NCBI GenBank assembly: GCA_016256075.1
Contig: SDVU01000086.1
Location: 1-21,870 of the forward strand
Origin: Dictyocoela muelleri
Taxonomy: Eukaryota > Microsporidia
Direction: 5' to 3'
DNA: 21,870 nt
Shown here one piece after another: positions 9,305 to 18,133 of the stretch (positions are counted from its first letter, which is position 1; each line of letters begins with the position of its first letter). A program made the position numbers and the translations under genes. The notes beneath the pieces are model-generated. The model did no database searches. It worked only from the letters and a program-made list of their open reading frames with translations, and was not told the DNA's origin.

Positions 9305-9870
9305 TTATGAACGGTGCTCTTCGGTCCAAATTTTACTCAATGGCTCACATGGGCTATAAATATAGGAACCAATGTTGCTCTTTCCTTGTTAGGTATAGTA
9401 GTTTTGTATACCTTTGAAATAGTCATATCTTAACACTCTATTATACACAGTGCATCAGTACGATTACAGGAAGATTTACCTTTAAGATTTTTGCATTTGT
9501 AATTAATTATTGTTTCATCGAGTTTTATAATTCTTCCTGTCCCACCCATTTTATTTTCACTAAAATCAACAAGAGTTATTTTTTCACAAGTTATTTTTTT
9601 ACTATTTTTAAAATTATGCATTAGTCTCTCTGAAAGGTTTTTATGATAGTGTGTATAAGAGTCCTTGTACTATACATCAATACCACATTAAAAATACATT
9701 TCATATCAACCTTAAATCCTTCAAAGAATCTACCGAGCGACAATGAAGTATTTCTTATAGGCAGGACAAAATTTATTCATGCATCTCCTGGCACATGCAT
9801 CTACGTTTTTTTATAAGAAACTAGGATATTTAAAAAATTCCAATTTATACATATCCTGCATTTCTGAGCA
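9305..9870 (-). pseudogene. Merlin transposase relic M4, N-terminal and central part
   Basis: On the minus strand, ARRCMNKFCPAYKKYF near 9,790-9,740 fits the second half of the zinc ribbon. GRFFEGFKVDMKCIFNVVL follows in another frame. The open stretch 9,621-9,430 carries KMGGTGRIIKLDETIINYKC, with the first catalytic Asp in LDET. Further on, NKERATLVPIFIAHV fits the segment before the second Asp. The C-terminal third is missing at the SINE junction. Frame changes between blocks show that it is inactive. Confidence 0.82.
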
Positions 9871-9981
9871 AACCCTCCCTCATTAAAAATATAATAAATT
9901 CACAATAGGTGTTTTGATATGTTTTTTGTTTGGATGCATCCAAATTTATCATAGGGGTATTAAATTATTGAGATTTATTAT

Positions 9982-10760
9982 ATGATCATGTCGTTTTTTT
10001 ACCCCACCCAATGGAAAAAACGACTTTATCCAAGATATTTAAGTTTCTTCAGTTTATTCCTAAAAAAAATGTTTCAGTTGCAAAAAATTAATGATAAACA
10101 AAATAAAAAGACAGAAAAACTCGGAATAATATGGTATTATGTTAATTCTAAAAAACTGGTAGATGTTTTAATTGATCCTGAATTTTACTATTCGAAATTA
10201 TTAATAAAGAATATCCGAAATTCACCTATTACTATTTCCGAAGAGATTATTTTAAATAAAAATCAATTCTAGAGAGCTCGAACTTCTTGATGAGTGTTAT
10301 TTGTCACCTTTAAATCTATTTAGACGGAAAATTAAAAAAAATCATAAAAGATAATCCGATAAAATAGGAGGACTATTCAAAGAAATCAAAATTGACGAAA
10401 GCCATTGGATAAAAAGAAAATATGGTGTGAGAAGATATGATGAAGCGATTTATATTTATGAATGATTAAGGTTAAAAATAATTTTGTTTATTTAGAAAAA
10501 GTCAAATCAAGAGACAGATGAACTCTAGTTCCAATACTAATTATAATTCAAAATGGTTCTTATATAATATCAGACAAAAGAGGTATACAATTCTTTGGTG
10601 CAGTTATGTTTTTTATAGACACTTTTGCCATAAAAAACTTTCTAGATTCTGTTTCTAAAGCTCATACACGTAAAATTGGGAATATTTTGATGCATTAAAA
10701 AAACATTGTTCTTATGGCATCAAGATAGCATCGATGATCATTTCATTTTTTTTAAAAAAA
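9982..10760 (+). pseudogene. Merlin transposase relic M5
   Basis: The open stretch 9,982-10,272 contains FYYSKLLIKNI and TISEEIILN, which fit the helical region between zinc ribbon and catalytic core. A shifted frame continues with RELELLDECYLSPLNLFR. At about 10,370 comes IGGLFKEIKIDESHWIKRKY, with the first catalytic Asp in IDES. Another frame has TLVPILIIIQNGSYIISDKR, with the second Asp in SDKR. The C-terminal block with the catalytic Glu is not found before the sequence degenerates near 10,760. The subfamily differs from the copies at 16,154 and 18,691. Confidence 0.78.
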
Positions 10761-10780
10761 TAGAATAATTATATTTGCAG

Positions 10781-11078
10781 ATTTATAGAAATAATATTAT
10801 ATAAGTAATTTTACTTTAATTTTATTTTTTTTTACATTTTTTATAGAAGTCTAATTATAAACCAGTCATCACCTCGAAAAAAAATTTCTGAAAAATGAAA
10901 TATATACATATAGGTGTATTTTTCTTTTATGAATTCATAAATGTAATCATTTTTATGTAAAAAATATTTTTTCACAAAAATATTTACATTTATGACTTCA
11001 ACAAAGAAAAATACTACCATACGTTGATATTGCATTTTTTCTGACGCAAATTTTTAGGAGTTTTGACAAAAATCTACT
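10781..11078. other. A+T-rich stretch, no gene seen
   Basis: It contains a small hairpin with arms tcataaatgtaa and tttacatttatga at about 10,936-10,995. No protein domain was recognised on either strand. Confidence 0.4.
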
Positions 11079-11126
11079 AAATTACGTAATATGACATTAA
11101 AAAAGAAAAAAATATATATACTCTTA

Positions 11127-11170
11127 CAGGTTTATGCGCTAATACATTAAAAATTATTCATTAATATATT
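11127..11170. repeat. IS630-2 left subterminal repeats (2 x 22 bp)
   Basis: Read on the minus strand there are two adjacent 22-bp units, aatatattaatgaataattt.. and aatgtattagcgcataaacc... They are the inverted counterparts of the array at 15,141-15,227. Confidence 0.65.
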
Positions 11171-11244
11171 TAAAAATCACGTTTTATAGGGTATTTTAAA
11201 TAGTTATAGCTCTCATCTCTAATATTGAGAAACCTAAATTTATA

Positions 11245-11357
11245 CAGTGAGTACCCTTATTTCAAATAGTGAGTACCCACATTTCAAATAGTGAGAATTT
11301 TTATTTTTAAATAATAAGATTTCTAATTTTTAATGGTGGGGATTCTCATTTTTAGAA
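11245..11357. repeat. IS630-1 left subterminal array (about 5 x 22 bp)
   Basis: Successive units read agtgagtacccttatttcaa.., agtgagtacccacatttcaa.., agtgagaatttttattttta.., then two more diverged units. The unit length is 22-23 bp. The two outer units differ at only two positions. Confidence 0.85.
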
Positions 11358-11415
11358 TTAAAATCACATACCCCTAACAATTCCACAAAACAAAAAGTAT
11401 AAATAACAAACCCTC

Positions 11416-12230
11416 TTGTTAAATCAATATAATCGTGAATATTTGAAAAGGGGTCTAAAAAAACATAACGATAAATCTTTCGGCGTCATATTCTACAACA
11501 AAAAGAAATATAAATCTATAAGTGAAAATGAAAAACATACTGAAAACTTCCATCCTAAAATTAAAAAAAGAAAAATATTTAATGAAATTTATAAATTAGC
11601 TCAGATTATATCTAAGATGATAAATAATAAAAATAATATAAATATAAAGCAAATTAAATAAAATCTAAATTTATTGAACATTGAAACATCAAAATCTTAA
11701 ATTTACAGGGAAAAAATCATCTATAAAAACACCTTTCGATATTCCTATTTAACCTAACACGTTACCAACCCGCTTTAGTACCGTCGTTAAAAAGAAGATG
11801 GCTATAAACCAAATGATAACCAATATACGAAATATTCTGCTGTTCAATAATCCAGGATTATTAAACAGCAGAATATTTTGTATATTGGTTATCATTTAGT
11901 TTATAGCCATATTCAATTTAACGACAGTCCTAAAGCGAGTTATCACCCGAAACACACAGCAAATTATTGAAATTGGGCGTATATATGCGCAGAGTATTGA
12001 AATATATGATTATAGAAAATTATTTTATATTGACGACTATGGATTAAATTGGTATACAAACTCTAAATAGGGGTATTCTACAGTTTATACAAAAGCAATT
12101 AAACATTTAAAATTAATCAGAGAATTTTTTTTGCTCTGCAATATATCTAATTATGACACACTCGATAACTATATTTGTCAAGGTAATATCCTTACAAATA
12201 TTATAAATCATTTTTAAATGTTATTTTATC
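11416..12230 (+). pseudogene. IS630/Tc1-mariner transposase, N-terminal and first catalytic part
   Basis: The frame 11,416-11,661 opens with TTG (no ATG seen) and contains a basic, helical N-terminus ending IYKLAQIISKMINN...IKQIK, plausible as the helix-turn-helix DNA-binding region. After the foldback at 11,761-11,947, the frame resumes with TQQIIEIGRIYAQSIEIYD and RKLFYIDDYGLNW, where the first catalytic Asp is at 12,032-12,034. It continues with FFLLCNISNYDTLDNYICQG, typical of the DDE_3 fold of IS630 enzymes. The Merlin at 12,228 ends it; the remainder is at 13,345-13,680. Stops are present, so it is inactive. Confidence 0.85.
11761..11947. repeat. Foldback MITE E, inserted in IS630-1
   Basis: The arms (11,761 to about 11,850, and about 11,857-11,947) are inverted with modest divergence, meeting at caataatccaggattatt. 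The flanks cctaacac and cgaaacac agree at six of eight positions, consistent with a decayed 8-bp target duplication. The outer ends (accaacccgctttagtacc) and the inner stem (aatattctgctg) match foldback D at 17,830, so both belong to one family. Confidence 0.88.
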
Positions 12231-13344
12231 AGCACTAGAGAAAAGTATCTCCCTTAAAAGAAGTATACCTTTCTCCAAGTTTGTGATTTTATAATGAATT
12301 ATATATAAATGATAATTACTAAATTTTTTAAATAAAAGAATGTTTAATAATCGCTAGAAATGAGCTATCAGATCTTAATAAAAACGCTTGTTCTTTCTTT
12401 ATTAGTAGAATTGGTCAAATATTTCTTCTTGAACGAAAACTGCTTTAAAGGATAATCAATATGTGTATATGGAAGATCGTACCAGGATCTTATCTAACTT
12501 TTAAATCGGGACCATGAATTTTCAATTTCTCCGTGTTTTCTACATCGAAATTCACAAATCCCTCATTATGTGATACAATCACATGTTAACATTCTTTTCT
12601 TCTGACTGCACTAGATAATGAAAGATTTTCATTCGATACAATAGTACTACACTTCACTATGTTTTGTCATAGCTTCAGCTAATGTAGTGTATTTTCGATC
12701 TGGTAATATATATAATCTAAAATTTTTTGGATACCCCCGTTCAATCATACCAAATAGCAAAACAATTCCCAGCGTATCATCATCTATGGCGCTATTCGTC
12801 TTTATATTACCTGTTCTGGAAATGAAAGTTTCATCTCAACAACCTAACCATTACTGCCTAAGTTTTTATTAGTATTCAATATTATCTAAAAAAATTGATG
12901 TAAACTTCTTTTTGATAAGTATATATGTTTTTTCATCACAACTTATTAAATCTGTGAAAAAATTGTCGCCCAAAACTTTGAAAAAAACAAAATAGGGAAA
13001 ATAGTAGAGTATCTAATCTCAACTTTGTCGATTTTAAAATAGAACTAAAGATCAAATTTTTAGAAGATCTGAAATTCTTTTTTGTACATCTATATATGTA
13101 TATAGATCCTCCACGTTTTTTGTAGCTTTTAGATGATCCACATTTTTGCACATATGACATTGTATTTATATGCGTACAGCATTAATTTCTATAAAGAAAT
13201 TGGCAGCTTCGTCGATATTATGAAAGATGGCGCTTTTATAATTTATTTCATAACTATGGGGGTATGAAATATTATTTTATTAAAATTGTTTAACTGGAGA
13301 TAAAGATACTCCCTTGAATGTGGGTTATTTTCTCCAGTAGCACC
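12228..13344 (-). mobile_element. Merlin transposon M6, inserted in IS630-1
   Basis: The flanks gttatttt (12,220-12,227) and gttaattt (13,345-13,352) match at seven of eight bases and lie at equal distance (6 bp) from the inverted core actRgagaaaa at each end, giving an 8-bp target duplication. The length is 1,117 bp, normal for Merlin. Each end also carries a second, inverted copy of the core about 46 bp inside (12,272-12,280; 13,293-13,300). It separates the two halves of the surrounding IS630-1 transposase. Confidence 0.88.
12430..13160 (-). pseudogene. Merlin transposase of M6
   Basis: On the minus strand the N-terminal frame (13,160-12,936) has a zinc-ribbon-like start, QKCGSSKSYKKRG then YIYRCTKKNFRSSKN, and a helical region. 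The core frame carries DETFISRTGN, with the first catalytic Asp at 12,833-12,835, then DDDTLGIVLLFGMIERG, YILPDRKYTTLAEAM, and, in other frames, SHNEGFVNFDVE and EIENSWSRFKS, whose Glu (12,521-12,523) is the third catalytic residue. The usual N-to-C order of ISXO2 transposases is kept. Several frame changes and stops make it inactive. Confidence 0.88.
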
Positions 13345-13680
13345 GTTAATTTAATTGATAACAACCAATCACTTAATAAAATATATTAGTGTTAGAAAAA
13401 AAAAATCAATTATATAAATAATGTAAATCAAATCTGTTTTGTAAAAGAATATAATTTAGAATATTTATCAGCGTATTCACCACAATTAAATCCCATTGAG
13501 AAATCATTTTCATCAAAAAATCACATTATAACAATTTAAATTTACCAAAAAATACCTATGAAAAGATTAAGAATGGATATAAATAGCTATATCAATGATA
13601 GAAAAATCGTTTTATGAAGGTGCATACCGAAATATGAGATGTGTAAAAGACATAGCATTGTATGGAAATCATTTTATTTA
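13345..13680 (+). pseudogene. IS630/Tc1-mariner transposase, C-terminal part
   Basis: EYNLEYLSAYSPQLNPIEKS is the signature of the last catalytic motif of IS630/Tc1 enzymes (YSP.LNPIE), with the acidic residue at 13,498-13,500. Upstream, INNVNQICFVKEY aligns with the usual MDN.xxH motif, with Asn (13,417-13,419) where the second catalytic Asp belongs. After SFSSKNH the frame changes. It continues the N-terminal part at 11,416-12,230, from which the Merlin insertion separates it. Confidence 0.87.
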
Positions 13681-13798
13681 AAAACATCTGTATAACCTTT
13701 GATGTATTTATTTTTATTTAAAACATAAGTTTATATTAGTTTACAAATTTTCTTGTATCTTTAATTTTGAAATTAAAGCATTAACTATTAAAAAATAA

Positions 13799-14016
13799 CT
13801 ATCACCATTTTAAATTAGGACTCTCACTATTTGATATTTAGGTTCTACTATTTAAAAATTGGTCTCTAATTAATTGAAATAAGGACTCTCACTATTTGAA
13901 ATGTAGTCTCTCACTATTTAAAATTTGGGTTCTAATTATTTGAAATAAGGGCACTCACTTTTTTTTGAGAGTTTTCACAATTTGCAATGAGGGCTCATAC
14001 TATTTGAAATACTCTG
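13799..14016. repeat. IS630-1 right subterminal array (about 9 x 22 bp)
   Basis: Repeated words such as ggactctcactatttgaaat run through this block at a spacing of about 22 bp. They are the reverse complement of the left-end units, so the two arrays face each other. Conservation is highest in the ctcactatttgaaat part. Confidence 0.85.
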
Positions 14017-14199
14017 TAATATAAAAAATAATTAAATTTTAATTTTAAACTAAATATATAAATTTGAAATAATTTGATTTATTATTTATTTTTTTTCTTG
14101 TGGGTGCTGCGTCAAATATTTTCTCGTAATTAAAAACAACCGCACAACTTTGATATTTATACTTTTTAATATATTATTTGCTCGTATTTAACTTAGCTG

Positions 14200-14990
14200 A
14201 ATTAGAGGGTAATGTATGATATGCCGATAATTTAGATTTGAAATGACTAAAATATTCCTCATAGAGTTTAACTGGTAGGAAAATATAGAAAAAAAACGAT
14301 AATTGATATTTTTAGTGTTTAATGAAGCAATAACATCTGCCCAATGATGAAAAATACAATTATTCATTATTAATGTATCACTATTATTTTGAAAATGTAA
14401 TGATAAATTGTTATTAATAAAATCTATGAAACTTTATCCATTAAAATAAAAATCTTCTTTATATGACACCGTCATACCAATCTTTTATAATAGCGAGTGT
14501 GCAACGAATATTTTTTTTGTCCTACAGAAATTAAAGATTTTCGCTGCTTTGAATTTTTTTTTGTGTAATACCTGATATTTATTTATTTAAATTTATACCT
14601 GTTTCATCTAGAAAAACTAAATTATTATCTCATATAAATATTATTTCACATGCATAAGTTTGTCTAGTATAAATATTTCGCGGTCTATTTCTTTTTCAGG
14701 AATTATTCACCTATCTAACTTCGGTATATTCCATATTTTTTAAAAATATTGGAATGGTATGTTGATTTATATCAATAAATATTTTTTAGTCCTTTGGAGA
14801 ATTCATTCTAAGTATAATACACATCTCTTAACAGTAATTCTGATAATTTCGATTTTTTCTCTGTATTTTTTTTCTTTTTACGTCTTTTTTTAAAAATTTA
14901 AAAAATCTAAATTCTCTTTAATTACATATTTTTTTATTATTAAAATAACATTAAGCAATGATAGACGTTCATCTTCGGCCATTTCTTTAG
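14200..14990 (-). pseudogene. IS630/Tc1-mariner transposase of IS630-2
   Basis: On the minus strand, a run ending RNRPRNIYTRQTYACEI precedes DNNLVFLDETGINLN, which carries the first catalytic Asp (14,606-14,608). TLIMNNCIFHHWADVIASLN follows, equivalent to the MDN.xxHH motif but with Asn (14,361-14,363) at the second Asp position. FSYQLNSM then aligns with YSP.LNPIE, and the expected acidic residue is lost. Several stops and frame changes are present. The N-terminal DNA-binding region, expected near 15,000-15,100, is not recognisable. Confidence 0.83.
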
Positions 14991-15140
14991 CACTTTTTTT
15001 CCAGAAGCTGTTTAAGTTTTTTATAAGTTTAAAAATTATATTTTTAGTCTTTTTCTAGTTGTAGGTTGAAATGATGTGTTATATTCTTATGATTAATTGT
15101 TATAATATGGACCACCATATTATTAATTTAAATAGTTTTA

Positions 15141-15227
15141 AATATATTAATGCATAATTTTCAATATGTTAATGCATAATTTTTAATATATTAATGGATA
15201 AATTTTAATAATAAATGCATAGCCCGG
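15141..15227. repeat. IS630-2 right subterminal array (4 x 22 bp)
   Basis: Consecutive units are aatatattaatgcataattt.., aatatgttaatgcataattt.., aatatattaatggataaatt.. and aataataaatgcatagcccg... Three are exactly 22 bp and the last is 21 bp. The unit sequence is unrelated to the IS630-1 units, yet the period is the same. Confidence 0.8.
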
Positions 15228-15229
15228 TA

Positions 15230-15361
15230 TGAACATATTGTAAAAATCGGTTTTTAATATAAGCTGACATTGCCTATATTAGTAAATTTATGGGCTTGTC
15301 GAAAATTCACTAAGCTTGGCAATACTGGTTTATATTTAAAACTGATTTTTACAATATGTTT
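15230..15361. repeat. Foldback H, TA-flanked, inserted in the end of IS630-2
   Basis: The inverted ends tgaacatattgtaaaaatc and gatttttacaatatgttta enclose a decayed palindrome of about 130 bp. TA lies on each side. Removing it restores alignment of the right IS630-2 arm with the uninterrupted left arm (ctta followed directly by the cagg/ccgg segment), which shows that it is an insertion with a TA target duplication. It is therefore probably a Tc1/mariner-type MITE. Confidence 0.75.
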
Positions 15362-15411
15362 ATAAGACTATATATTTTTTTCCTTGCTAATGTCATATTA
15401 CGTATTTTACG

Positions 15412-16153
15412 ATATTTTTTAGAATGGTGTGTAAGGAAAGCAAGAACAAATAATTTTTCGGTTTAAATATAATTTTTATTAATTTTTTCTATAGAAATGG
15501 GGTTTTGTGTTTTTTGTCTTTTCTATCAAAATATACCCAATATTTTTGAAAAATATACATTTTTCGTAGAACCCCCAAATGTTTTTCTAATAATTAAATA
15601 ATAAAATAAAGTTAAGATAATAATAACAGATAGATATGCTTACGCCCACTATATGCATTTATTTAATATTACATACGACTCATTTTTATAACATATTTTA
15701 TAATAAAATTTTTTCGGCATAATAGAATAACTGGGTAAAAATAACCTGTGTTGTTTAGATTAAAAGGTTTTAATTATATAGATTTGTCAAAATTTTTATT
15801 ATATATTTATATTATGATCATTTGTGTGATAATTATATCCGGAGAGGTGTGGAACATAAATTAAGTTTTTCTTATATTTAATAAATTTGTTATTTTTTTA
15901 GCCTATTTTTCATATATATATATATATATATATATTGCACATATTTTTGAATAAACACGTACAAATTTAATTATACACGATTTTATAGTTTTAATAAATT
16001 AAAATGAAAGAAAAATTATTAATTTCTCTTTTAAATTTAGTATAAATATATGTAATTTTAAATTTGAATTGATATATTTACAATATAAATAAAGATCTGA
16101 ATTATTTCTAATTTTTAATCTTATAGTTAAAAATGAGCTTACGCCAGAAATTA
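15412..16153. other. A+T-rich stretch with a microsatellite, no gene seen
   Basis: A (TA)n tract of about 24 bp lies at 15,917-15,940. Inverted ggggtttt / aaccccc words occur near 15,510 and 15,575, which might be decayed transposon ends. No coding domain was recognised on either strand. Confidence 0.45.
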
Positions 16154-17230
16154 GGATCTGGTGGAAAATTTTCCCCAGTAAAAAAAAATTTTTAATAATT
16201 TTTAAATAAATAAAAATAAATTTTTACATAAAATAAAATTCGTATTTATATAAAAAAAATATTAAAAACTTAATAAGATATTCAAATTAAATTCAAGATT
16301 TTAGACATGAAATCAGACTTGTTATTGTATTAATGATATATTTCTTTTAAAAAGTCACCTCGTTTTTCAGTTTGTATTCTCATTCGTGACTTTTTTCAGT
16401 AAATTATTATAACATTCGACCGCTTGTGTATTTACCCCGCTATAATAATTTATAAAACTATATTTATGACATACAGTGTCGTGTTAATTAATTATATCCT
16501 TTAAATAGTTGTATGTACCATTTATATCTGTCTAAATAGTGCTGTTAGCGGCAACTTGTGAACAAATAATAGGCACAAGTTTTAATTCGTTTTTTTTTTT
16601 CAATTATAGTTGCAAAACTTTTTTAGTATGATTATCAAATTCGAATATGCAAATTACATTGGTTTTATTGGAAGTTGAACGGCCCCTATGGCTTTTAACT
16701 TCGTAATAAAGCATGATATCCTCCACTTGTATTATTTTGACTACTCCGCCATTTTGTAAGATAAAAAAACAGGGTCTGGAATCCTATTAACGATTTCATT
16801 TATTATCTTTAAAATTGTCCTTTTAGAAAAATTAAAAAATTATAATGCTATATCTTGGCATTCTAGAAATATAGCATAATAAAACTTTAAATATCTGTTT
16901 TAATGACAAATTTAAATTTTCAAAAAAACTATTTGTTTTTATTGAGATGTATTTTTTATAATTTTTACAATTCTTATACAAACATCGCCAAGCATAAAGA
17001 TCGATACTCTTTTATAACATCTAAATAAACACGATTGCTTGCAAAATGAACAAAAATATTATTTAAGCAAATAATTGTTTTCAAATAAAAAATAAATGAA
17101 TTCAAACTGATTAATTTTTTCAATATGTTCAAGAAATTCAATAGGTTTAAAAGGGGGTATCGAAAATTACATTTTTATTATCTAATGCCAAATTTCCCCC
17201 CCCCCCCGGGGAAAAATTTGCCCCAGATCC
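16154..17230 (-). mobile_element. Merlin transposon M7
   Basis: Inverted ends are ggatctggtggaaaatttt at the left and ggatctggggcaaattttt at the right (minus strand), both followed by cccc. The flanks agaaatta (16,146-16,153) and agaaatcg (17,231-17,238) agree at six of eight positions, a decayed target duplication. The length is 1,077 bp. The right end shows a second inverted copy of the end motif (17,187-17,222 as a pair) with a run of 12 C in between. A SINE follows immediately at 17,240. Confidence 0.87.
16330..17140 (-). pseudogene. Merlin transposase of M7
   Basis: On the minus strand: lead-in INQFEFIYFLFENNYLLK, first zinc-ribbon half FCSFC, second half YAWRCLYKNCKNYKKY, then SFFENLNLSLKQ. 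The core shows GGVVKIIQV with EDIMLY where IDET is expected, so the first catalytic Asp motif is disturbed. KSHRGRSTSNKTNVICIFEF and LVPIICSQVAAN follow, then TDINGTYNYL (second Asp) and SGVNTQAVECYNNLLKK (Glu). It is the closest relative in this window of the copy at 18,691 (shared PIICSQV.AN and TVCHKY.FIN). Frame changes and stops are present. Confidence 0.88.
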
Positions 17231-17239
17231 AGAAATCGT

Positions 17240-17693
17240 GGTTATATATCAAAGTGGTAAACACTCTTGATACAGACTTTAATTATCGATGTTCAAATCC
17301 TACTGACGCCACTCTTTAATAAATAATGAGGGAATGACATTAAGTAATCGAAAGCTATAGAAATATAGTAATAATATACAGCCCTTCCAGTGTGGTTTTG
17401 GTGATTAAGACTTGTTATTATATGAAAGTGAGAAAGAAGGGGTAGTATAGGTGTGAAGATTAGTTAAGCGACGCATCTCGGCAAAAAGTACTGAAAAATT
17501 AAAATTCATAAAATGCCACGAATTACCTGTATATTGCTGTGTCATTAAAAAGAAAATCCCGTATACAGTTGGGATTATAGGTAGCTTAGGAAATATGTAT
17601 TATCGAAACACCAAGAATTAAAAGTCTAAAGACTAATGTTGTAGACAACTCTTCGGCTGTGCAGCTATGTATTTTGTCAGCATGTTATAATAC
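17240..17693 (+). mobile_element. tRNA-derived SINE, full-length copy S2
   Basis: It aligns end to end with the copy at 7,941: diverged box A, box B tgttcaaatcc, ataatgagggaatgacatta, gcgacgcatctcggcaaaaa and the 3' part ending gtcagcatgt. The head (ggttatatatcaaagtgg) has lost a good box A and the tail lacks a clean (TA)n, so this copy is older. It begins 2 bp after the Merlin M7 target duplication. Confidence 0.88.
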
Positions 17694-17821
17694 GACAGAA
17701 ATATAGCTTGAAATATCTAAAAATCTAATGATTTTAGAATATCGAAATTAAAAGATTTGCAGAAATTTTATACGCAAATAAAGATACATATAAAATCATC
17801 AAGTGCTCATTGTTTAATATT

Positions 17822-18133
17822 AATTCTTTGGTACTAACCCGCTTTAGGGCCGCCGAAAAATTTAAGATGGCAAGAAACCGAAATAATAACCGATATACCA
17901 AATATTCTGCTGTGTAATAATCCCGGATTAGTTTTAAAAAAAATAGCAAAATATTTATACTTTTTCCTAATTTGAATTTGCCAAATTAGGAAAAGGTATA
18001 AATATTTGGCTAATTTTAAAAAACTAATCCGGGATTATTCAACATTAGAATATTTGGTATATCGGTTATTATATCGGTTTCTTGCCATCTTAAATTTATC
18101 GGCGGCCCTAAATCAGGTTAGTACCAATTCTTT
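17822..18133. repeat. Foldback MITE D with 8-bp target duplication
   Basis: The element at 17,830-18,125 is flanked by perfect direct repeats aattcttt (17,822-17,829 and 18,126-18,133). The ends are ggtactaacccgctttaggg and its inverted partner. The arms are about 145 bp. The outer part matches foldback E (11,761), but D carries an extra inner stem of about 50 bp per arm ending at cctaatttg/caaattagg. An 8-bp duplication and the abundance of Merlin here suggest Merlin-driven movement; hAT is the alternative. Open frames inside are by-products of the palindrome. Confidence 0.92.

Larger units (their letters stand above)
11245..14016 (+). mobile_element. Inner IS630/Tc1-mariner element, IS630-1
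   Basis: It is flanked by TA on both sides (11,243-11,244 and 14,017-14,018), the target duplication of this superfamily. Ends are cagtgagtac at the left and, inverted, cagagtatttcaaatag at the right. Each end continues into an array of about 22-bp repeats. It encloses a transposase on the plus strand in two parts, separated by a Merlin (12,228-13,344) and also carrying a foldback MITE (11,761-11,947). Net of these it is about 1.47 kb, normal for Tc1/mariner-like elements. Confidence 0.82.
11079..15411 (-). mobile_element. Outer IS630/Tc1-mariner element, IS630-2, with nested insertions
   Basis: The ends share acgtaatatgacatta (11,085-11,100, inverted at 15,387-15,402) and continue inward as an imperfect inverted repeat through taagagtatatat and 22-bp repeat units. 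The right arm is interrupted by a TA-flanked foldback (15,230-15,361); without it, left and right arms align continuously. The transposase lies on the minus strand (about 14,990-14,200). A second IS630 element occupies 11,245-14,016. Net of insertions the element is about 1.4 kb, normal for the family. The exact termini are uncertain by a few bases. Confidence 0.7.

Noticed and set aside
8401-9870. M3 (plus) and M4 (minus) as two halves of one Merlin split by a SINE and inverted
   Set aside because: Both contain the region just before the second catalytic Asp (DKRKILRK in M3; NKERATLVPIFIAHV in M4), so they overlap and differ in sequence. They are two copies.
12687-12872. Plus-strand open frame of 61 codons
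   Set aside because: It is the reverse complement of the Merlin M6 catalytic core.
15917-15940. The (TA)n tract as a SINE tail
   Set aside because: No SINE 3' sequence (gttgtcagcatgt) precedes it on either strand; it is a plain microsatellite.
17734-17949. Minus-strand open frame of 71 codons
   Set aside because: Most of it lies in the left arm of foldback D, and it has no domain.
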